A DNA stretch of 64,000 nt from Tetmemena sp. SeJ-2015 (Eukaryota > Ciliophora > Spirotrichea > Sporadotrichida > Oxytrichidae). Positions 1 to 12,383 of the stretch are shown here, one piece after another; the stretch's first letter is position 1; each line of letters opens with the position of its first letter. Where the stretch lies: NCBI GenBank assembly GCA_027382625.1, contig JAJKFJ010021977.1, positions 62,001-126,000 on the forward strand, in the 5' to 3' direction. Position numbers and translations under genes: made by a program. The notes under the pieces were generated by a model, which worked only from the letters and a program-made list of their open reading frames with translations, searched no databases and was not told the origin of the DNA.

Positions 1-3000
1 GGCTCTTTCTCTAAATATGTGTACTTGACGCAGTCTCTCTTTGTGTTACATTCTTCACAGAACCACTACTTGCCTGTTATTAGCTCTGGTTTTGCAAAGT
101 TGCGGATGCAAGTCTCTAACTCAATCTTCAAGGGCTTGCCTCTGCTTAATCTTAGTTGCCTTCCTAGTTTACTGGCTTATCTAGGAAGCTTTAGAAGTCT
201 TGCCTCATCCTTATGAAGTCAGCGGATACTATGAACTGAATCTCTGCTCTGATTACTTTGCTCATGTCTAGCACCTTGAACAACTTTCGATTTAGCTTCA
301 TATCAAGTTTCACTCTTTCAATTCTACCGTTGTTATTGAGATGTATGTAGATCACATAGGGCGGCTCAGAGTCTGCACCAAAAAATAACTCGTCATGCAC
401 TGATCGATAGTCATCGTCCATCAGATTATTCCCTCCTAGTTAATGCATGTAGAGTAACTCTTTGATGGTTCTCCGCATGTCTTTGAAAATCTTGTAGCAG
501 ATATTCTTAATCGAGTCAGATTCACTGAATTGGATCAGTCAAAGCCCAATAATTTTTACATGTGAATTTAATTTGAAAATTAAGTATAGATCTTTACTAT
601 TTAATTTATTTATATAGTTTTGAGTCTTGGGAAGGTCTGGTATTACGGGCCTGGCTAGCCTTACTAGCCATGGTGCTCCTCTTTAGTAAGATGAAGGAAG
701 TTAATTGGAAGCAGTTTTTCGATTGAGCTCTTTACAGTTTCATAAGCGTAGGTTGTGAGCTCCTACATGGGAACAAATTTGAGAGAGGTCGCATCGTTGT
801 TTATAAAGATGCGAGTAAAGAAGACGTTCTAATGCAGGTCCACTATTACAAAAGAACGTTTCCCACTCTTAAGTTCTTTTCGATCTAGCTCTATTTTCCT
901 TTAAAATTTGTCAAAAAGCTGGCGGAAAGTGTAATCTCCTGGCTTGATTGTGAATTCGTATTTGCGGTATTTATCAATATCGTAAATGTAAATGAGAAAG
1001 ATCTTGGCGTATTTTGTCTTATCATTATCAAACTCGATCGGCAAAGAGAGGAAAGTGAAATTCTCTCTCTATTGAGAAGTCTTATCACAAACCTTGCACC
1101 TTATCTCATTTCTCAAAGTGCCTTAGAAAAATTTATCTACTATGTTGAATGGTGGGAGCTGGTGCATAATCAGAGATTCTCCCATACCCTGATTTAATGC
1201 TAATTAGCTATCTGACTACTCATCAGGTTAAGTTTGGGAATTTAAGTTGAGTTTGCTGTCATCCTGCTTTTCCACCTTCTAAGGTGTCACTTTTTCAGAT
1301 TTAATTTCTTTCTTTAGACCTGCAGAAGACTGCATCTGCTGCAGATTAAGTTTAGGCTACATTGACTATTGGGGCAAAGGCAAATAATTTGGAGCAGTCT
1401 CCTCAGTGAGGTAGTCTTAGAGGTAAGCGAGGAATTCTTGAGCATCAAATTATTCCCTTCCTTTAAAAATATCACTTTTCAAAGCTAGAGCGTTTCTGAA
1501 ATAGATTGGCTATACAGTAGTGTACTAGTTTATTGTAGCATCAGGGTTCTTCAACTCAGTCAGCAATTAGTTGAGGGAGTAAGTTATTGGGAGAGATAGT
1601 TAGCAGTCGTAATTTATCAAATACTCTTTTAGCTACATGTGGAACTTTACATTCAATAAAAACTATTTAACTTCCATATAATTAAATCCATTTAAATTTA
1701 AATTTATGATTGGTGGCAAGAGCTTAGATGACAGAATTCATGTAGCAAGTGTTGCCCAAATTACTTATCCCATTTCCTATAACATACTTGATGTCTTTGT
1801 ATTTGAATAAATCTATCTTCTGCTGACTTGTGAGCTCAATTTGTTCTTATTTAACTTGCTTCTCTGGTGCAGTTATTTTCTACTTTTCTTTTTGAGAATT
1901 ACCCTCTCTCTTGCTCGAATCCTCAGACCCACTTCTTGAGGACTTCTGCGATTCTTATGAATTCTAAGATGAAGAACTGCTAGAGGAACTTTTCTAACTG
2001 TTATCTTAGCAACTCTCTTGATTCTCAGGTGCTTATGATCTCACTGCTTGCATAGTAGCAAGCTAGGGAGGATTTACCTGAGTCTTAGGTTTCTTGGCTG
2101 GGGCTTTACCGGCTTGAGAGCGATGTGATCTTGCATTAAGTTGATGCCTTGCTATATCTTTTTCCACTTTCTTAGCGAGTCTCTTCTTTTCAAAACTATC
2201 GGATTAATCTGAGGCATCGCTTTGCTAAGATCCTTCACTCTATATAAATAAGTTAAACTATTAAACCAATCTTTACCTTGGTTAGTCTTTTTTTGTTATT
2301 GGACTTTGTATTGCTCGAGTCACCATAATCTTCATCTAGCTCCATTTCAACCATATTAAGATCTTCATCCTCATCTTCTTCATCCTCTACTACTTTATTT
2401 TGCTTCTTTGTCTTCTTATCGCTTGCGTCACTAAGGGTGTTTGAGTTTTGAGTATTTGACTTCAGTGCTTATGAAGATGTGTTCTATCTCTTGATTCTCT
2501 TGCCTCCTTTTGACCCTTCATAGATATTGTCAAGATCATCTTCAGACCCTTGCCACTCTTCATCTTCTTCTTGCTCATTCAAGTTATCAAAATCTGCTCC
2601 ATTTCTCTTTCTCTTCTTGTCCTTGACCATCTTCTATTGTGCAATTTGTCTTTCCCTTATTTTCTACTCTCAGAGTTCCCTCTGGGCTTTCTACTGCTGC
2701 TCTTTGATTGCCTATTGCTGCTACTTTCTAATGAATTTGTCGCACACAGTCTTGGTGTGAAACTTCTGATCCTTAGTCTTGCACTCTTTATTACAGTAAG
2801 AAACTCCTTTACAAGTCTCACAGCTCTCATACTTCAAAGGCTCTCCCGTAAGAGTCTAAGTCTTTATAAACTTCCCACATGAAGAACATTTAAGAGTATT
2901 CTTCAAGGATACTCCATCTCCCTAACCTTCTTTGAGCTAGGATTCTAAAGAGCTCTGATTCTGTTCTTCATAGAACTTGATCAGATCAGAGTATATGTTC

Positions 3001-4298
3001 TCTTAGAGATAACTCTGATCAAAGTAATCACGCTGGCAATTATTCTTTAGCTTCCAGTATAGGCAGTAATTGAAGTTGTACTCGAAAAAACTTTCACGAT
3101 CTTCTAGATCTGAAAGTAAGTAAGGCAGCTTCCAAATTTCACTCTCACTAGGTTGGTAGAACTTGCCTCCATCTCTTTGATCTAAGTTGAAAATCCATTG
3201 GTGGCCAGACTTCTTCACTTCAATAAAGACTGTCTTGTTAACTTGTATGCTACGATACTCATCCACAAAGGTATCTAGTTTGTTCTCAAGCTCTTGCCTG
3301 GAAACTCGAAAGTGTGAGTAAGATTGTCTCTATTCCTTGATTGTAAGATTCTACAAATTCATCAAGACTCATTTCCTCATCTGAGAAAAGCCAAATCTTA
3401 TATCATTCTATGGAGTGTCACTAAGGAATTAGAAGATAGACTTGAGCTGAGTTTTTAAATCTTTGAGCTTAGTTTTTCTTTACAAGTTCAAAACTTTTGG
3501 GAATTTAAGTCTGTCACCTCTTCGCATTAAAGCGATCTTAATTCTGGGAAGGGTGGTTCTCTCAGAAGCTTTCCTAGTTTGTCTTTTATAATTGTGTACC
3601 TCACTAGTTCTTAGCCTTCGTAAGAATTATATAAAATTTGATAAGAGGGGGTAATTGTGTTATAAAAAATAATTCTCTAAAAAACAGATTTGATCCCCTA
3701 AAATTTTCCAAATAGGTTTACTGACAATAATATAATCCTTGTTGCAAATCTAGTCATCCTTGATGGGATAATTAGTATAGGTGTAGGAATCAACTCTATT
3801 GTGATAAAACTCTTTCTAATCCATCAGTAAAAATCTGTTGTAAATATCACCAGGATGCTAACCAGATCCACTGATAATTTTGTTTATGCTGAGATCCTTC
3901 ACTGATCTTTTCAAAGTCATCACATGATTAACTATATAATCGTAGGATACAAACTGCTTCCACTTTTCAAACCATCTCCTATTCATGATGTAGAACTCAT
4001 CATCATAGAAATTCCACTAAGTTTCATTTTGAAGGTAAAAATAATCTGCAACTTTAATTGCTTCATTGATCTTCTGATCTTTGGTTTTATTGTTTAAAAG
4101 TTTTTCTACTCTTTGAAACATCCCGCGAAAGAGCTCATCGTACTCCTCGCGCAGATCGTATCTTCTTTAAGAAACTTAATTGAAAATAAAGCCCGTTACT
4201 CCTTCTCCTCTCGATTGAAAGTGTCGTCTTTCCTCAGAAAACCGTTTTTGGTAAGGATACAGAGGTCTACTTCCAAAGTGCCTCATTAAAATATCCAT
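1..4298 (-). CDS. Ubiquitin-specific protease with DUSP-like, MYND and UCH domains (partial, runs off the left edge)
   Basis: A cysteine deubiquitinase that removes ubiquitin from substrates. Reading minus from 4298: a DUSP-like region (4000-3700, with FYIMNRRWFEKW and DYIIVSKPIWKIL), then a MYND zinc finger (about 2900-2750, CSSCGKF...CETC...YCNKEC...H...C). The catalytic Cys box GISNLGNTCYMNS follows, with the nucleophile Cys codon at 1745-1747, then FDAQEFLAYLQDYL (about 1450) and a finger motif FCEECNTKRDC near position 20-60. TAA/TAG must be read as Gln throughout. The His box would lie beyond base 1. Several frame changes (for example near 3350, 2700, 550 and 220) mean introns or IESs that I did not all resolve. 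Family assignment is secure from the Cys and DAQEFL boxes; exon structure is not. Confidence 0.85.
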
Positions 4299-4900
4299 GC
4301 TTGATTTCCTCTCTCCGGAGGCCCTGTTCTTAAGTCTCTTGCGTTTGAAGGCGATCCTCTTCTTCTATCTCTAGCTGAGTCTTCTCTTCGGGAACCATAT
4401 CTGCTACCATCTTCATCCATTCTTCTATTAGAAGCTGCTGAACTAGAATAAGCATCTCCTCTGCGTCTATTAGATTTACTTCTGCTCCTTCTACCTCCAT
4501 AATGGGGTCTACCACTACGATCTCTGCTATTTCTTCTCCCACCTCCACCATAATACCCTCCCGACCTTCCTTAATATCTAGGCCTTTCTCTTTCCCTTTT
4601 TCTCTTTCCCGCTCCCTTATTTAAGTAATTGGAGCCTCTTTTTCTCTTGAAATGGATCTTTTCCTTTTAGGGCTAGAATCCATCATCAGCTATTCTCTGT
4701 ACTGTTCATACGTTGCTCATCCAGAGAGAGTGTTATTATTTGATTAACCCATTTTACTTCGTAGAGCTGCTCAAAACTGATGAACATGTTGGAGGTGTGT
4801 CATTCTCATGATTAATTTGCAGCTTTAAGCTCTTTTGATTGCCTGTATTATCGGCTATATTTTTGGGATTTTTATTCTTCTTGCCTTTCTTATCATTCAT
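4283..4900 (-). CDS. RS/RG-rich ORF, probably the N-terminal extension of the deubiquitinase
   Basis: Starts at ATG 4900 with a Lys-rich segment (MNDKKGKKNK) and becomes strongly Arg/Ser/Gly-rich, with GGYYGGGGRRNSRDRS, then RRSRSKSNRRRG and SRYGSRREDSARDRRR. The composition resembles RNA-binding or splicing-associated tails, but no RRM or other fold is visible. One in-frame TGA (about 4705) lies inside a 9-nt interval bounded by TAC repeats (4700-4702, 4709-4711), and its removal keeps frame. At 4285 the frame ends in TGA, but it overlaps the first Met of the downstream DUSP frame. Removing 2 or 8 nt between AT repeats near 4285-4300 fuses the two frames, and the Arg-rich character continues across. 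I therefore suspect one long protein, but two overlapping genes cannot be excluded. Confidence 0.5.
4700..4711. other. Candidate 9-nt micro-IES, pointer TAC
   Basis: TAC at 4700-4702 is repeated at 4709-4711. Excising one copy plus the 6-nt spacer removes the only in-frame TGA from the RS/RG-rich minus-strand ORF and leaves the frame intact. A repeat this short can arise by chance, so this is a candidate only. Confidence 0.35.
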
Positions 4901-5127
4901 CATCTGAGGAGGAAGAAAATAAATCATTAAAGTCCTCGTCGTCAGGTGGGTGAGACACCTAACTCAGCTTTACATTGTTTTTTAAAAGTGTTTGTGTATT
5001 GATGTTTTAAGATTGAGTCGACCGAAGTTAAATAGAAAATCGTTGTTGCGGTTTGGATTAAGTGCTTCTTAGATGTCACTTTGTGAATTGATAGTTGGTT
5101 TCGTCTCTTCCGGCTAACTTTCTAGCA
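4897..5127 (-). CDS. Small acidic-tailed protein, unrecognised
   Basis: ATG at 5127 opens MLESQPEETKPTINSQSD and reads to about 4990. The C-terminal frame ends in an acidic/serine run, DDEDFNDLFSSSSDDE, with TGA at 4897-4899. A frame change around 4975-4990 separates the two halves, so a short intron or IES is required. The stop overlaps the ATG of the RS/RG-rich ORF by a few bases on the same strand. No family is recognised. Biased composition and the in-frame Gln codons support coding only moderately. Confidence 0.4.
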
Positions 5128-5277
5128 TTTTCGCAAATAAAAATAAATTGTAGGCTAAAAATCACTAAGGTTCTAATTTTTATCTATTCGCTTCTGCGAT
5201 TTAACTACAGATTTAATTTATTATTAACTTATTATTTCCCACTTTAAAGCTGAATGTTTCAACCTAAATTAATATTA

Positions 5278-6060
<783 letters not shown>

Positions 6061-6162
6061 CTAGAATTCTAATGGTCCCAAAAATAATATTGCTAGATCT
6101 GATATGTAAGGCTTTATAAAATAAATAAATTTTTGCTTTTCTACAATAAGTTTAATTAAATT

Positions 6163-6652
6163 ATGAACAAGATTATTGCGTCATCTTTAAGACTATCTCA
6201 CTAGCAGGCTTCTTCTCTAAAATTCAATGGCTTTATTAGAATTGGTCTAAGGGGATACGCATGTGTTGTACAAGAGAATAAATTCAACGCGCTTGCAAAT
6301 GGCTTCCTTGTTGTAAGTATCATTTCTTGGCTAATGCATTTAGCAAATTCAAGAGCAGATGGAAGAAGCTGACAGCAGTTCGGTGGAAGAGTGCAGATAT
6401 GTAGATGGAGTTCTGAATATAGAAATGAGAGGCAAGAAGTTCTATGTACTAAATAAACAAACACCTAATAAGCAAATTTGGCTGTCAAGCCCTATCAGTG
6501 GTCCAAGCAGATTCGAACTTAACACAGAGAATCAAACATGGAATCACTATCGCACGCAGGAAGATTTGCTAGAGATTTTAAATAAGGAATTTGAGACTTA
6601 CGCAAAGACAGATGCTGAGAAATTTTAACTAAAATATATCAAGAACTCTTGA
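6163..6652 (+). CDS. Frataxin
   Basis: Mitochondrial iron-binding protein of Fe-S cluster assembly. Exon 1 (6163-6312) encodes a basic, hydroxylated, acid-poor leader (MNKIIASSLRL...) fitting a mitochondrial presequence. A 31-nt GTAAG...TAG intron (6313-6343) follows. Exon 2 carries the family core: the acidic helix EEADSSSVEE, DGVLNIEM, and the strongly conserved KQTPNKQIWLSSPISGP followed by the C-terminal helix. TAA at 6626-6628 is read as Gln and translation ends at TGA 6650-6652, giving 152 residues. No IES interrupts it. Identity is secure from the NKQIWLSSPISGP block. Confidence 0.95.
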
Positions 6653-6717
6653 AAGTTAAATCTAAATCATTCTCAAAATAACAATTAGCAATTTAAGATA
6701 AACTTATAAAATTAACG

Positions 6718-7745
6718 TCAAAGTTGTTAGGTATAGACGTGAGGGAAGTGCTTTTTGACTGTTTCTACCGGTATCGCATAAACGTGATCAATCTTTTCTA
6801 TGTCATAAAAACCCATTAGTGACAGAGCTGTAAGTCCAAAAAAGGTATGGAATACATCCACCTCGTTTCCTGGTCTGTCCCCAATTCCACCAGTCTCCTG
6901 GTCTTAGCAATGCAATATATATTCTTTCAAAGCATTTGAGTCGATCCATTTTTCTCTCTCAATCATGAAGCAAGTTGAAAGAATCCACCATGAGTAGCAC
7001 ACATCCGGTAGTAAAAAATATCTATAGCTTTTCTGGTCTTCCATTAAAACCACCTGTAAGTGTTTGTCTTTTACTGAGCCATGCTCCCAACTTGTCTCTG
7101 TCTATCAGATCTTCGTCCCCTAATATTTTCAAAGCTCCGATGGAGCAAAAGGTGTAAGCTGCATGACTCTCAGCACCTGGCATACCTCCAAATGCTCCAT
7201 CAATATTATGGCATCTGAGAACGTAGTCCCTTGCTTTGATTCTATCAATCAAGTCTAATTTTCCAAGCAAGGATAAGGCTGAGAGAGCACTATAACTGAA
7301 TCTTGTATCCACTTCACCAGCATAGTCTCCTCTAAAAGACCCATCCTCATTCTATAAAGAGGCAACATACTCAGCGAGTTTGTTTAAATCTATTGCTTCC
7401 AAATTGTCATACATCGCAAGGATAAGTAGTGAGTAGAGTGAGTTAACTAAGCCTGCATCGTGTCCCAAGTTCCCTCCGAAACCTCCACATTTAAAATAAC
7501 TAGGACTATTCGGTCTAGCAAGCTTTGATGAATTAAGATATTTCACCTCTTCTCTCCTCAGGAACTTCATTCAGAAGTTTCAAAGCGCCGATGCACCAAT
7601 AAGCTCCTGGAAGTTTCAGATGCTCATTTGTATAGTGGCCGATAGCGTCACTATCCAAGGTCTTATCTAACCCTTTGAGATATTTCGAGTGGAGTTCCTT
7701 CACATAGGGTGGAGTATTTTTTTCCTGCTCAGATTAATTTTCCAT
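6718..7745 (-). CDS. RABGGTB: Rab geranylgeranyltransferase (type II) beta subunit
   Basis: Beta subunit of the enzyme that attaches geranylgeranyl groups to Rab GTPases. Start ATG 7745; TGA 6718-6720. Prenyltransferase beta repeats are clear: HLKLPGAYWCIGAL, CGGFGGNLGHDAG, EVDTRFSYSALSALSLLGK, GAFGGMPGAESHAAYTFCS, GGFNGRPEKLPDVCYSWW, GGIGDRPGNEVDVFHTFFG. The last blocks contain the zinc-ligand residues expected for the family (D of PDVCYSWW, C of DVCYSW, H of VFHT). Two IESs (7489-7510 and 7009-7027) disrupt it. Removing 19 and 16 nt leaves 993 nt, exactly 331 codons including the stop, the usual family length. This is one of the cleanest demonstrations that the window is germline DNA. Confidence 0.96.
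7009..7027. other. IES in RABGGTB (16 nt, pointer TAG)
   Basis: TAG at 7009-7011 and 7025-7027. Excision of 16 nt joins GRPEKL to PDVCYSWW, the unbroken family consensus, and corrects a frameshift. The interior is AT-rich and has no usable splice sites on the coding strand. Confidence 0.9.
7489..7510. other. IES in RABGGTB (19 nt, pointer ATT)
   Basis: ATT at 7489-7491 and 7508-7510. Excision of 19 nt converts a broken frame into CQTECGGFGGNLGHD, matching the conserved CQ-x(2-3)-GG-GHD block of Rab GGTase beta. Confidence 0.9.
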
Positions 7746-8044
7746 TTAAACTTATTCAATTCTACAAATCTTTGACTAATTAAGCATAAAATGCTGATGT
7801 ATGATATAGTCTCAGATGTTTCCTTCTCCAATTGATTTCATTTAGAATCAAAGTCCTTTTGGAAATAAGTTGCAAGCAACTCTCATCATGCATTAATTGT
7901 TATAATTTCTCTCAGACTTATGGCTAGAAGTCACGGAGGGTGGTTACTCTCAGACTCGACCTTTTAATACTTCTCGATTGAGATTTCATCGCAGAGAAAA
8001 TAGATACAAAATAGTGTTAACATATATGGTGGTTTTTAACTTAC

Positions 8045-8610
8045 TTTCAGAGTGTCTAGAACTTGGTGGTGGTCTTCTTTTGTCAATTTCTTGATCGTTC
8101 CTTTTTAAAGATGAGAGAAATTAATAGTTTACCTGTCAACTCAAGCATTCAAACAAAAGACAATAAAGATTCAAAATTTAAATGGTCTAATTCAAATTCT
8201 ATCTGCCAAAGTACTCTTACCATGATAAAATATAAAGACAAATTAATTGATCAATATGGGCGATGATGCAGAAGTTTCTAATTATTGATAAGTAGATAGT
8301 TAAGAATACCTGATGAATTTGGTATCGAAGTTCTCGAGCAGTTTTCTGTCTATCTATGCTTATAGTTTTAAAATGCAATTGCTTACCTTACCTTAGTGTC
8401 ATTGGTGAGCACCTTGAATTCCCCATGGTCCTCTTCACTCATGCTAAACTTTCTCATCAGAGGCAAATTTTGAACACCCATGAACTAGTGATAAGATAAA
8501 TTCTAACTCAGTCGAGTTTGCGTCCTTCCAAGTGCATTCTGTGAATGCAAAACTTTTCGTGAGAGACTTTAGAACTGTGAAATTTTAGTTTTCAAGTTTT
8601 AAAGTAGCAT
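8045..8610 (-). CDS. GUF1: GUF1/LepA (elongation factor 4), N-terminal locus of a scrambled gene
   Basis: First 130 codons of mitochondrial translation GTPase EF4. ATG at 8610 begins a basic, acid-poor leader (MLLQNLKTKISQ...) fitting a mitochondrial presequence. Exons 8610-8392, 8353-8310, 8277-8133 and 8100-8045 are separated by 38-, 32- and 32-nt introns. Two IESs (8223-8251, 8147-8199) lie in the third exon. The product reads ...[31 protein letters not shown]...HHQVLDTLK: the G1 P-loop region of LepA up to just before VERERGIT. The sequence then ends in a 5' splice site (GTAAGT, 8044 downwards) and no continuation lies nearby. The continuation, starting VERERGITV, is on the plus strand at 23092. 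The coding total is 390 nt, a whole number of codons. Confidence 0.95.
8147..8199. other. IES in GUF1 N-terminal locus (49 nt, pointer ATTC)
   Basis: ATTC at 8147-8150 and 8196-8199. Excision of 49 nt joins LADR to MLELTGT in frame, as in LepA/GUF1 proteins. Confidence 0.88.
8223..8251. other. IES in GUF1 P-loop (25 nt, pointer TGAT)
   Basis: TGAT at 8223-8226 and 8248-8251. Excision of 25 nt restores the invariant GTPase sequence [13 protein letters not shown]; the insert splits it between Asp and His. Confidence 0.93.
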
Positions 8611-8823
8611 TTATTTGCGCTGAATTATTATATAACCTGCTACTATTTTTCATTCATGGCTATTATAATTATTCCTTTCTCAATTTAAGTTGCTATATAT
8701 GTGAGATTATATCGAGTTGTGTGAGTGGAGAAGAGATTTGTGTTTGATATTTGTTAATGGAGATTATAAAATATAGCTAGGGTGTCGATTATATATTATT
8801 AATAAATAGGGTTATTTGAGCAA

Positions 8824-9457
8824 ATGGTTAAGTATTCCAGACAACCAGCTGAGCCAACCAAATGTAGGTGCCTTAGTTCTCGCGTGAGCTTCTCTCCGCC
8901 GCCACTCCTTTCTTCGCTTCGTTGAATTTTGACCTTTGTTTTTAGCTGCCAAGAGCAGAGCCGATGATGTAAGAGTGCACTTCAAAAACACTTACGAGAC
9001 CGCCAGAGTGGTGAAAGGAATGAAAATCAAGAAGGCCATAAGATACATGGAGGACGTCCTCGAGCACAAGCAATGCGTTCCCTTCAGAAGACACACCGGT
9101 CACGGAGGCAGAACCGGCCAGGCCGCCGTCCACGGAGTCACCCTCGGAAGATGGCCCGAGAAGTCCACCAAATACGTTCACTCCCTCCTCAAGAACGCCC
9201 TCGCCAACGCTGAGGCCAAGGGACTCGATGCTGAGAAGTGCGTCGTCTCTCACGTTGCTGTGAACAGAGCTATCCAGGGCAGAAGAAGAACCTTCAGAGC
9301 CCACGGTAGAATCGGTCCTTACCTTTCCTCCAACTGCCACATTGAATTCATCATCACTGAAAAGGCTGAGAACGTGAAGAAGGCTGCCGATGACAAGAGC
9401 AAGCTCAGACTCACCAAGAAACAGGCTGCCAGACAGAGACTCGCCATCGGAAAATGA
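8824..9457 (+). CDS. RPL17: 60S ribosomal protein L17 (uL22)
   Basis: Large-subunit ribosomal protein lining the exit tunnel. Exon 1 (8824-8863) gives MVKYSRQPAEPTK; an 82-nt GTAGG...TTTAG intron (8864-8945) interrupts a Ser codon; exon 2 (8946-9457) gives SAKSRADDVRVHFKNTYETA..., HTGHGGRTGQAAVHG, GRWPEKSTKYVHSLLKNA and RRTFRAHGRIGPYLSSNCHIE, ending at TGA. Length is 183 residues, the normal size. Codon use is visibly richer in C and G than in neighbouring genes, as in other highly expressed ciliate genes, and no TAA/TAG Gln codons are used. A GC-rich ORF on the opposite strand is a shadow. No IES is present. Confidence 0.97.
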
Positions 9458-10040
9458 ACGCCCCTGGTTGCTCACGCAAAAGCTGTCGCCAGCAGCTCTA
9501 AACGGTCTTGAGGATTATTAGTCGCCTAATAATTCAAGTAAAACTTCCAAACAACTATTTGCTTCTCTCTTTCTCTCGCGTTCTTCACTCCCTATTTTTC
9601 TTATATATATAGTTTATTTAATACCTAATGCTATATATTCATTGGAAGATACATATTCATTTATCATCTCATTAGTAGTATCCCCTTTCCTTCCAAATTA
9701 TTTTGCACACTATTCATAACAAGCAAAGTAGATTCATCAAATAAATTCTCTCAGTCAATCATCATCTCTGATAAACGTTTTATATTATAGCAGAATATAT
9801 TTTGGATAGCAGCACTTTAAAGTATCTTCAATAGATTTTGTTTTTTCTTGGATTAAATTTTACAAATAGAGAAACAAAAAAAAGAATAAGTTTTATTTTC
9901 TAATTTAAGGTACAAATACTTTTTTATTCTGAGCAATGGTCTTCTCTTAATTAATTTTAAATTAAGATATGTTTTTAGGATATTTGGATGATGACTGAAT
10001 TAGTAGTGTTCTATTGGCTTTCTGGTTTCTTCTATATCCA
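9458..10040. other. AT-rich intergenic stretch after RPL17
   Basis: AT-rich DNA with poly-A/T runs and no recognisable gene or structure. The minus-strand frame of the downstream kinase stays open into it only because TGA is rare, so where that gene ends is unclear. Confidence 0.5.
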
Positions 10041-12204
10041 ACAAATAAATTAATAAAACCATAGTTTTGATGGGTCCAAATGAATCGATATACAACTATG
10101 ACTAATCTAAAGCCTCATTCACATCTACATCCTCAACTTCCACTTCAGGTCTTGGTGATTATGGCCTATCAACGTCTTCCTCTTTTAAGCTATCTTAGCT
10201 TCTGTGGCTTTCTGAGATCCTGTTAAATACTTAGCTATCTTCGTGATCTTCTTAATGAATGACAGATAAATGCTCCTTGTCCTATTTTACCTAGCTTCCC
10301 TTGCTCGAGTTCTCCTTCTTTTCCTCTTCTTCATCATCTTGCCGAAAAGAAAGTCCTGAATCTTCTTCTTTCAAGCTAGGCCGACTTTGTTCCCTTCTTT
10401 GTCGTTTTTTTCTTCTTAAGAGTCATCCTACCGTTTGTAAACCTTTGATTGTGATGCTAAATTAAAAATACACTCCTTCTTACACCTATTGTCCGTTCTT
10501 TTATTCTTCGTTTGAATTTTTGGAGTTAAGTGCGGTCGTTTACGGAAGCATAACTGATATTCTTCTATTCTTCTTTGCTGATGATACTCTAGAGAAATAT
10601 ATATTTAAGCCAAAACAGAGGGTGAATTTTGTAAGCTATGTGAGTCTTATTTCCCAGAGACTCTTCTTTCAGGCTAACCCTCTTAATTGAGTGGTTCGCC
10701 AATCACTCCTGATTCCTCTTTACTAACAAACTGCCTCTTTAGATTAGAACTAAGCGATCTCTTCTTTTAAACCTCTCCTCCGTTTTAGGTATTACTAGGA
10801 ATCTGTAATAGCATCTGACTTTCTTGTTGTTGCTTTATAAAAAGTCATCATACCATTCCAGATTTTCACTTAGCTCGTCTCTTTTCCTTACATCTATCAG
10901 CAACCCTTGAGATACTTGTAGTCTGGTTTTTTGGTCTTGCCCAGATTTTGGCAATAGTTGAGAAACGCCATGAATTCTTAGTCCAAATTAGCGCAGAGGG
11001 TAGAGGGATTTCTAAGCTAAATAAGTCTCTCAAGATCTTCCTAATCTTGTATCAAATTGCTTCCTAGTGATATTCTGAATCCTCAAATTTCTCTTGTTAA
11101 CCCAAGGAAGCACCCCACAGAACAAGTAAATCATTATATAGCCAACAGATTCTAAATCATCTCTGATTAAAGGCTAGTTTCCTCTTAAAATATTTATAGA
11201 AGTGAAAAGAGGGGCACCTTTGAAAACTGATCGCTCCACTTTCTCATTTACAGCCATTACCATTGAGAAATCAGCCAGGGTTATAAGATTAGAAGTTCGG
11301 GAGACCAGTATATTCTGAGTCTTGATATCGTTGTGAATGTAGCCAATGTTGTGTAACTTTTCTAAACGCTCTACCTAATGAAATTACGTAAATGATTTAG
11401 AACTCTTACCAATTAAATTCCAATACAAATGATGGTTGCCTTCTAAAAAATCTTCGAATTCTTCATGAACAAAGTTTCCAAATCAATATCTTGCTTGTTT
11501 ATTGCGATAAATTAAAATTAGAAGAAGGTTAAAAATCTCATTCCAGTCTCTTGATCAGTTCCACTTGCAATTAAGTAAGGGAACCCTCTAAATCCCATGG
11601 ACTTTATCACTCTGAGTACATTTTCCTCAGTGTCAATAAACTTCTTCCTGTTACCCTTTTCTTGTACTTCAAACTATTTTAAGTTTTAAGATCTATAATC
11701 TAAAATCTTCTAACTCAAGGAGGTTTTATTATTAATTGAGACTTACAAATTTAATGACCAGAGAGTACTCTTTTTATGCGTGCCTCGCAAAATAAATAGG
11801 GCCATACGTACCTTGAGTCACTAGATTTTCAAGTCTATATTTCCCCTTGACTAATTTTTGCGTCAAGTTATTGGAATCTGATTGTATTTTTTCATCTGAA
11901 GTCTATCCTGGCTTCATTGAGCTCGTTTTTCTAATAGTTCTTATACTTTAAAAAATAAGTAGAAGATTTAACTAGTGTCCTTGACAGTATCGAGTCTAAA
12001 GAATCCTCCTCTTGTTTGTGTAGCGTTTAGCCCTTGAGTCATCGTTGCTCCACTAGCCACTTCTGTATTTTGAATCGCGAGGCCTGAATTCAGATTCATG
12101 TTGGATTTTTTAGAAGACCCCACCTCCAGATTACTCTTGCCGCCGCTTTCTCCAAACTTTAGATTATTGTTGAAGTTCATTAGAACCGACCTCCTTCTGT
12201 CCAT
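10040..12204 (-). CDS. Casein kinase 1-like protein kinase
   Basis: Serine/threonine kinase of the CK1 family. ATG 12204 opens a Ser/Asn/Gly-rich leader (MDRRRSVLMNFNNN). The kinase domain starts near 11870: glycine loop YRLENLVTQGTYGPIYFAR, ATP-binding Lys in SLVIKF, catalytic loop YIHNDIKTQNILV (about 11330), LADFSMVMAV in place of DFG, and the CK1-typical RDDLESVGYIMIYLFCGVLPW (about 11150-11110). HND replaces HRD and DFS replaces DFG; the catalytic Asp residues remain. Introns occur near 11745-11680, 11560-11490 and 11450-11370. Near 10915 a 1-nt shift is needed to continue past KYLKG. The long acidic/Ser C-terminal tail (EEDVDRPQSPRPEVEVEDVDV, about 10100) has an uncertain end; 10040 is approximate. 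Confidence 0.85.
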
Positions 12205-12383
12205 TTCACTCTCTTTAAAGTCTTAAAAGAATTTTTATTTGCAGAATATTGAAAATGATAATTTCCCTAGCTCTATAATTCTACTTATCTATATCCCTAA
12301 AATATATAAATAACTCCTCCATAGAGTTAAATCAATCATTTATTCATTTAGAGTATCGAAAATTATTGATAGAGTAGTGGTAT

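Noticed and set aside
2527..2882. Two hydrophobic plus-strand ORFs resembling membrane proteins
   Set aside because: They are antisense to the Lys/Glu/Gln-rich and MYND part of the deubiquitinase; hydrophobicity is the complement of charged helices.
8942..9475. 177-aa minus-strand ORF opposite RPL17
   Set aside because: Exact antisense shadow of a GC-rich, highly biased ribosomal protein gene; Ser/Gly/Leu-rich composition without motifs.
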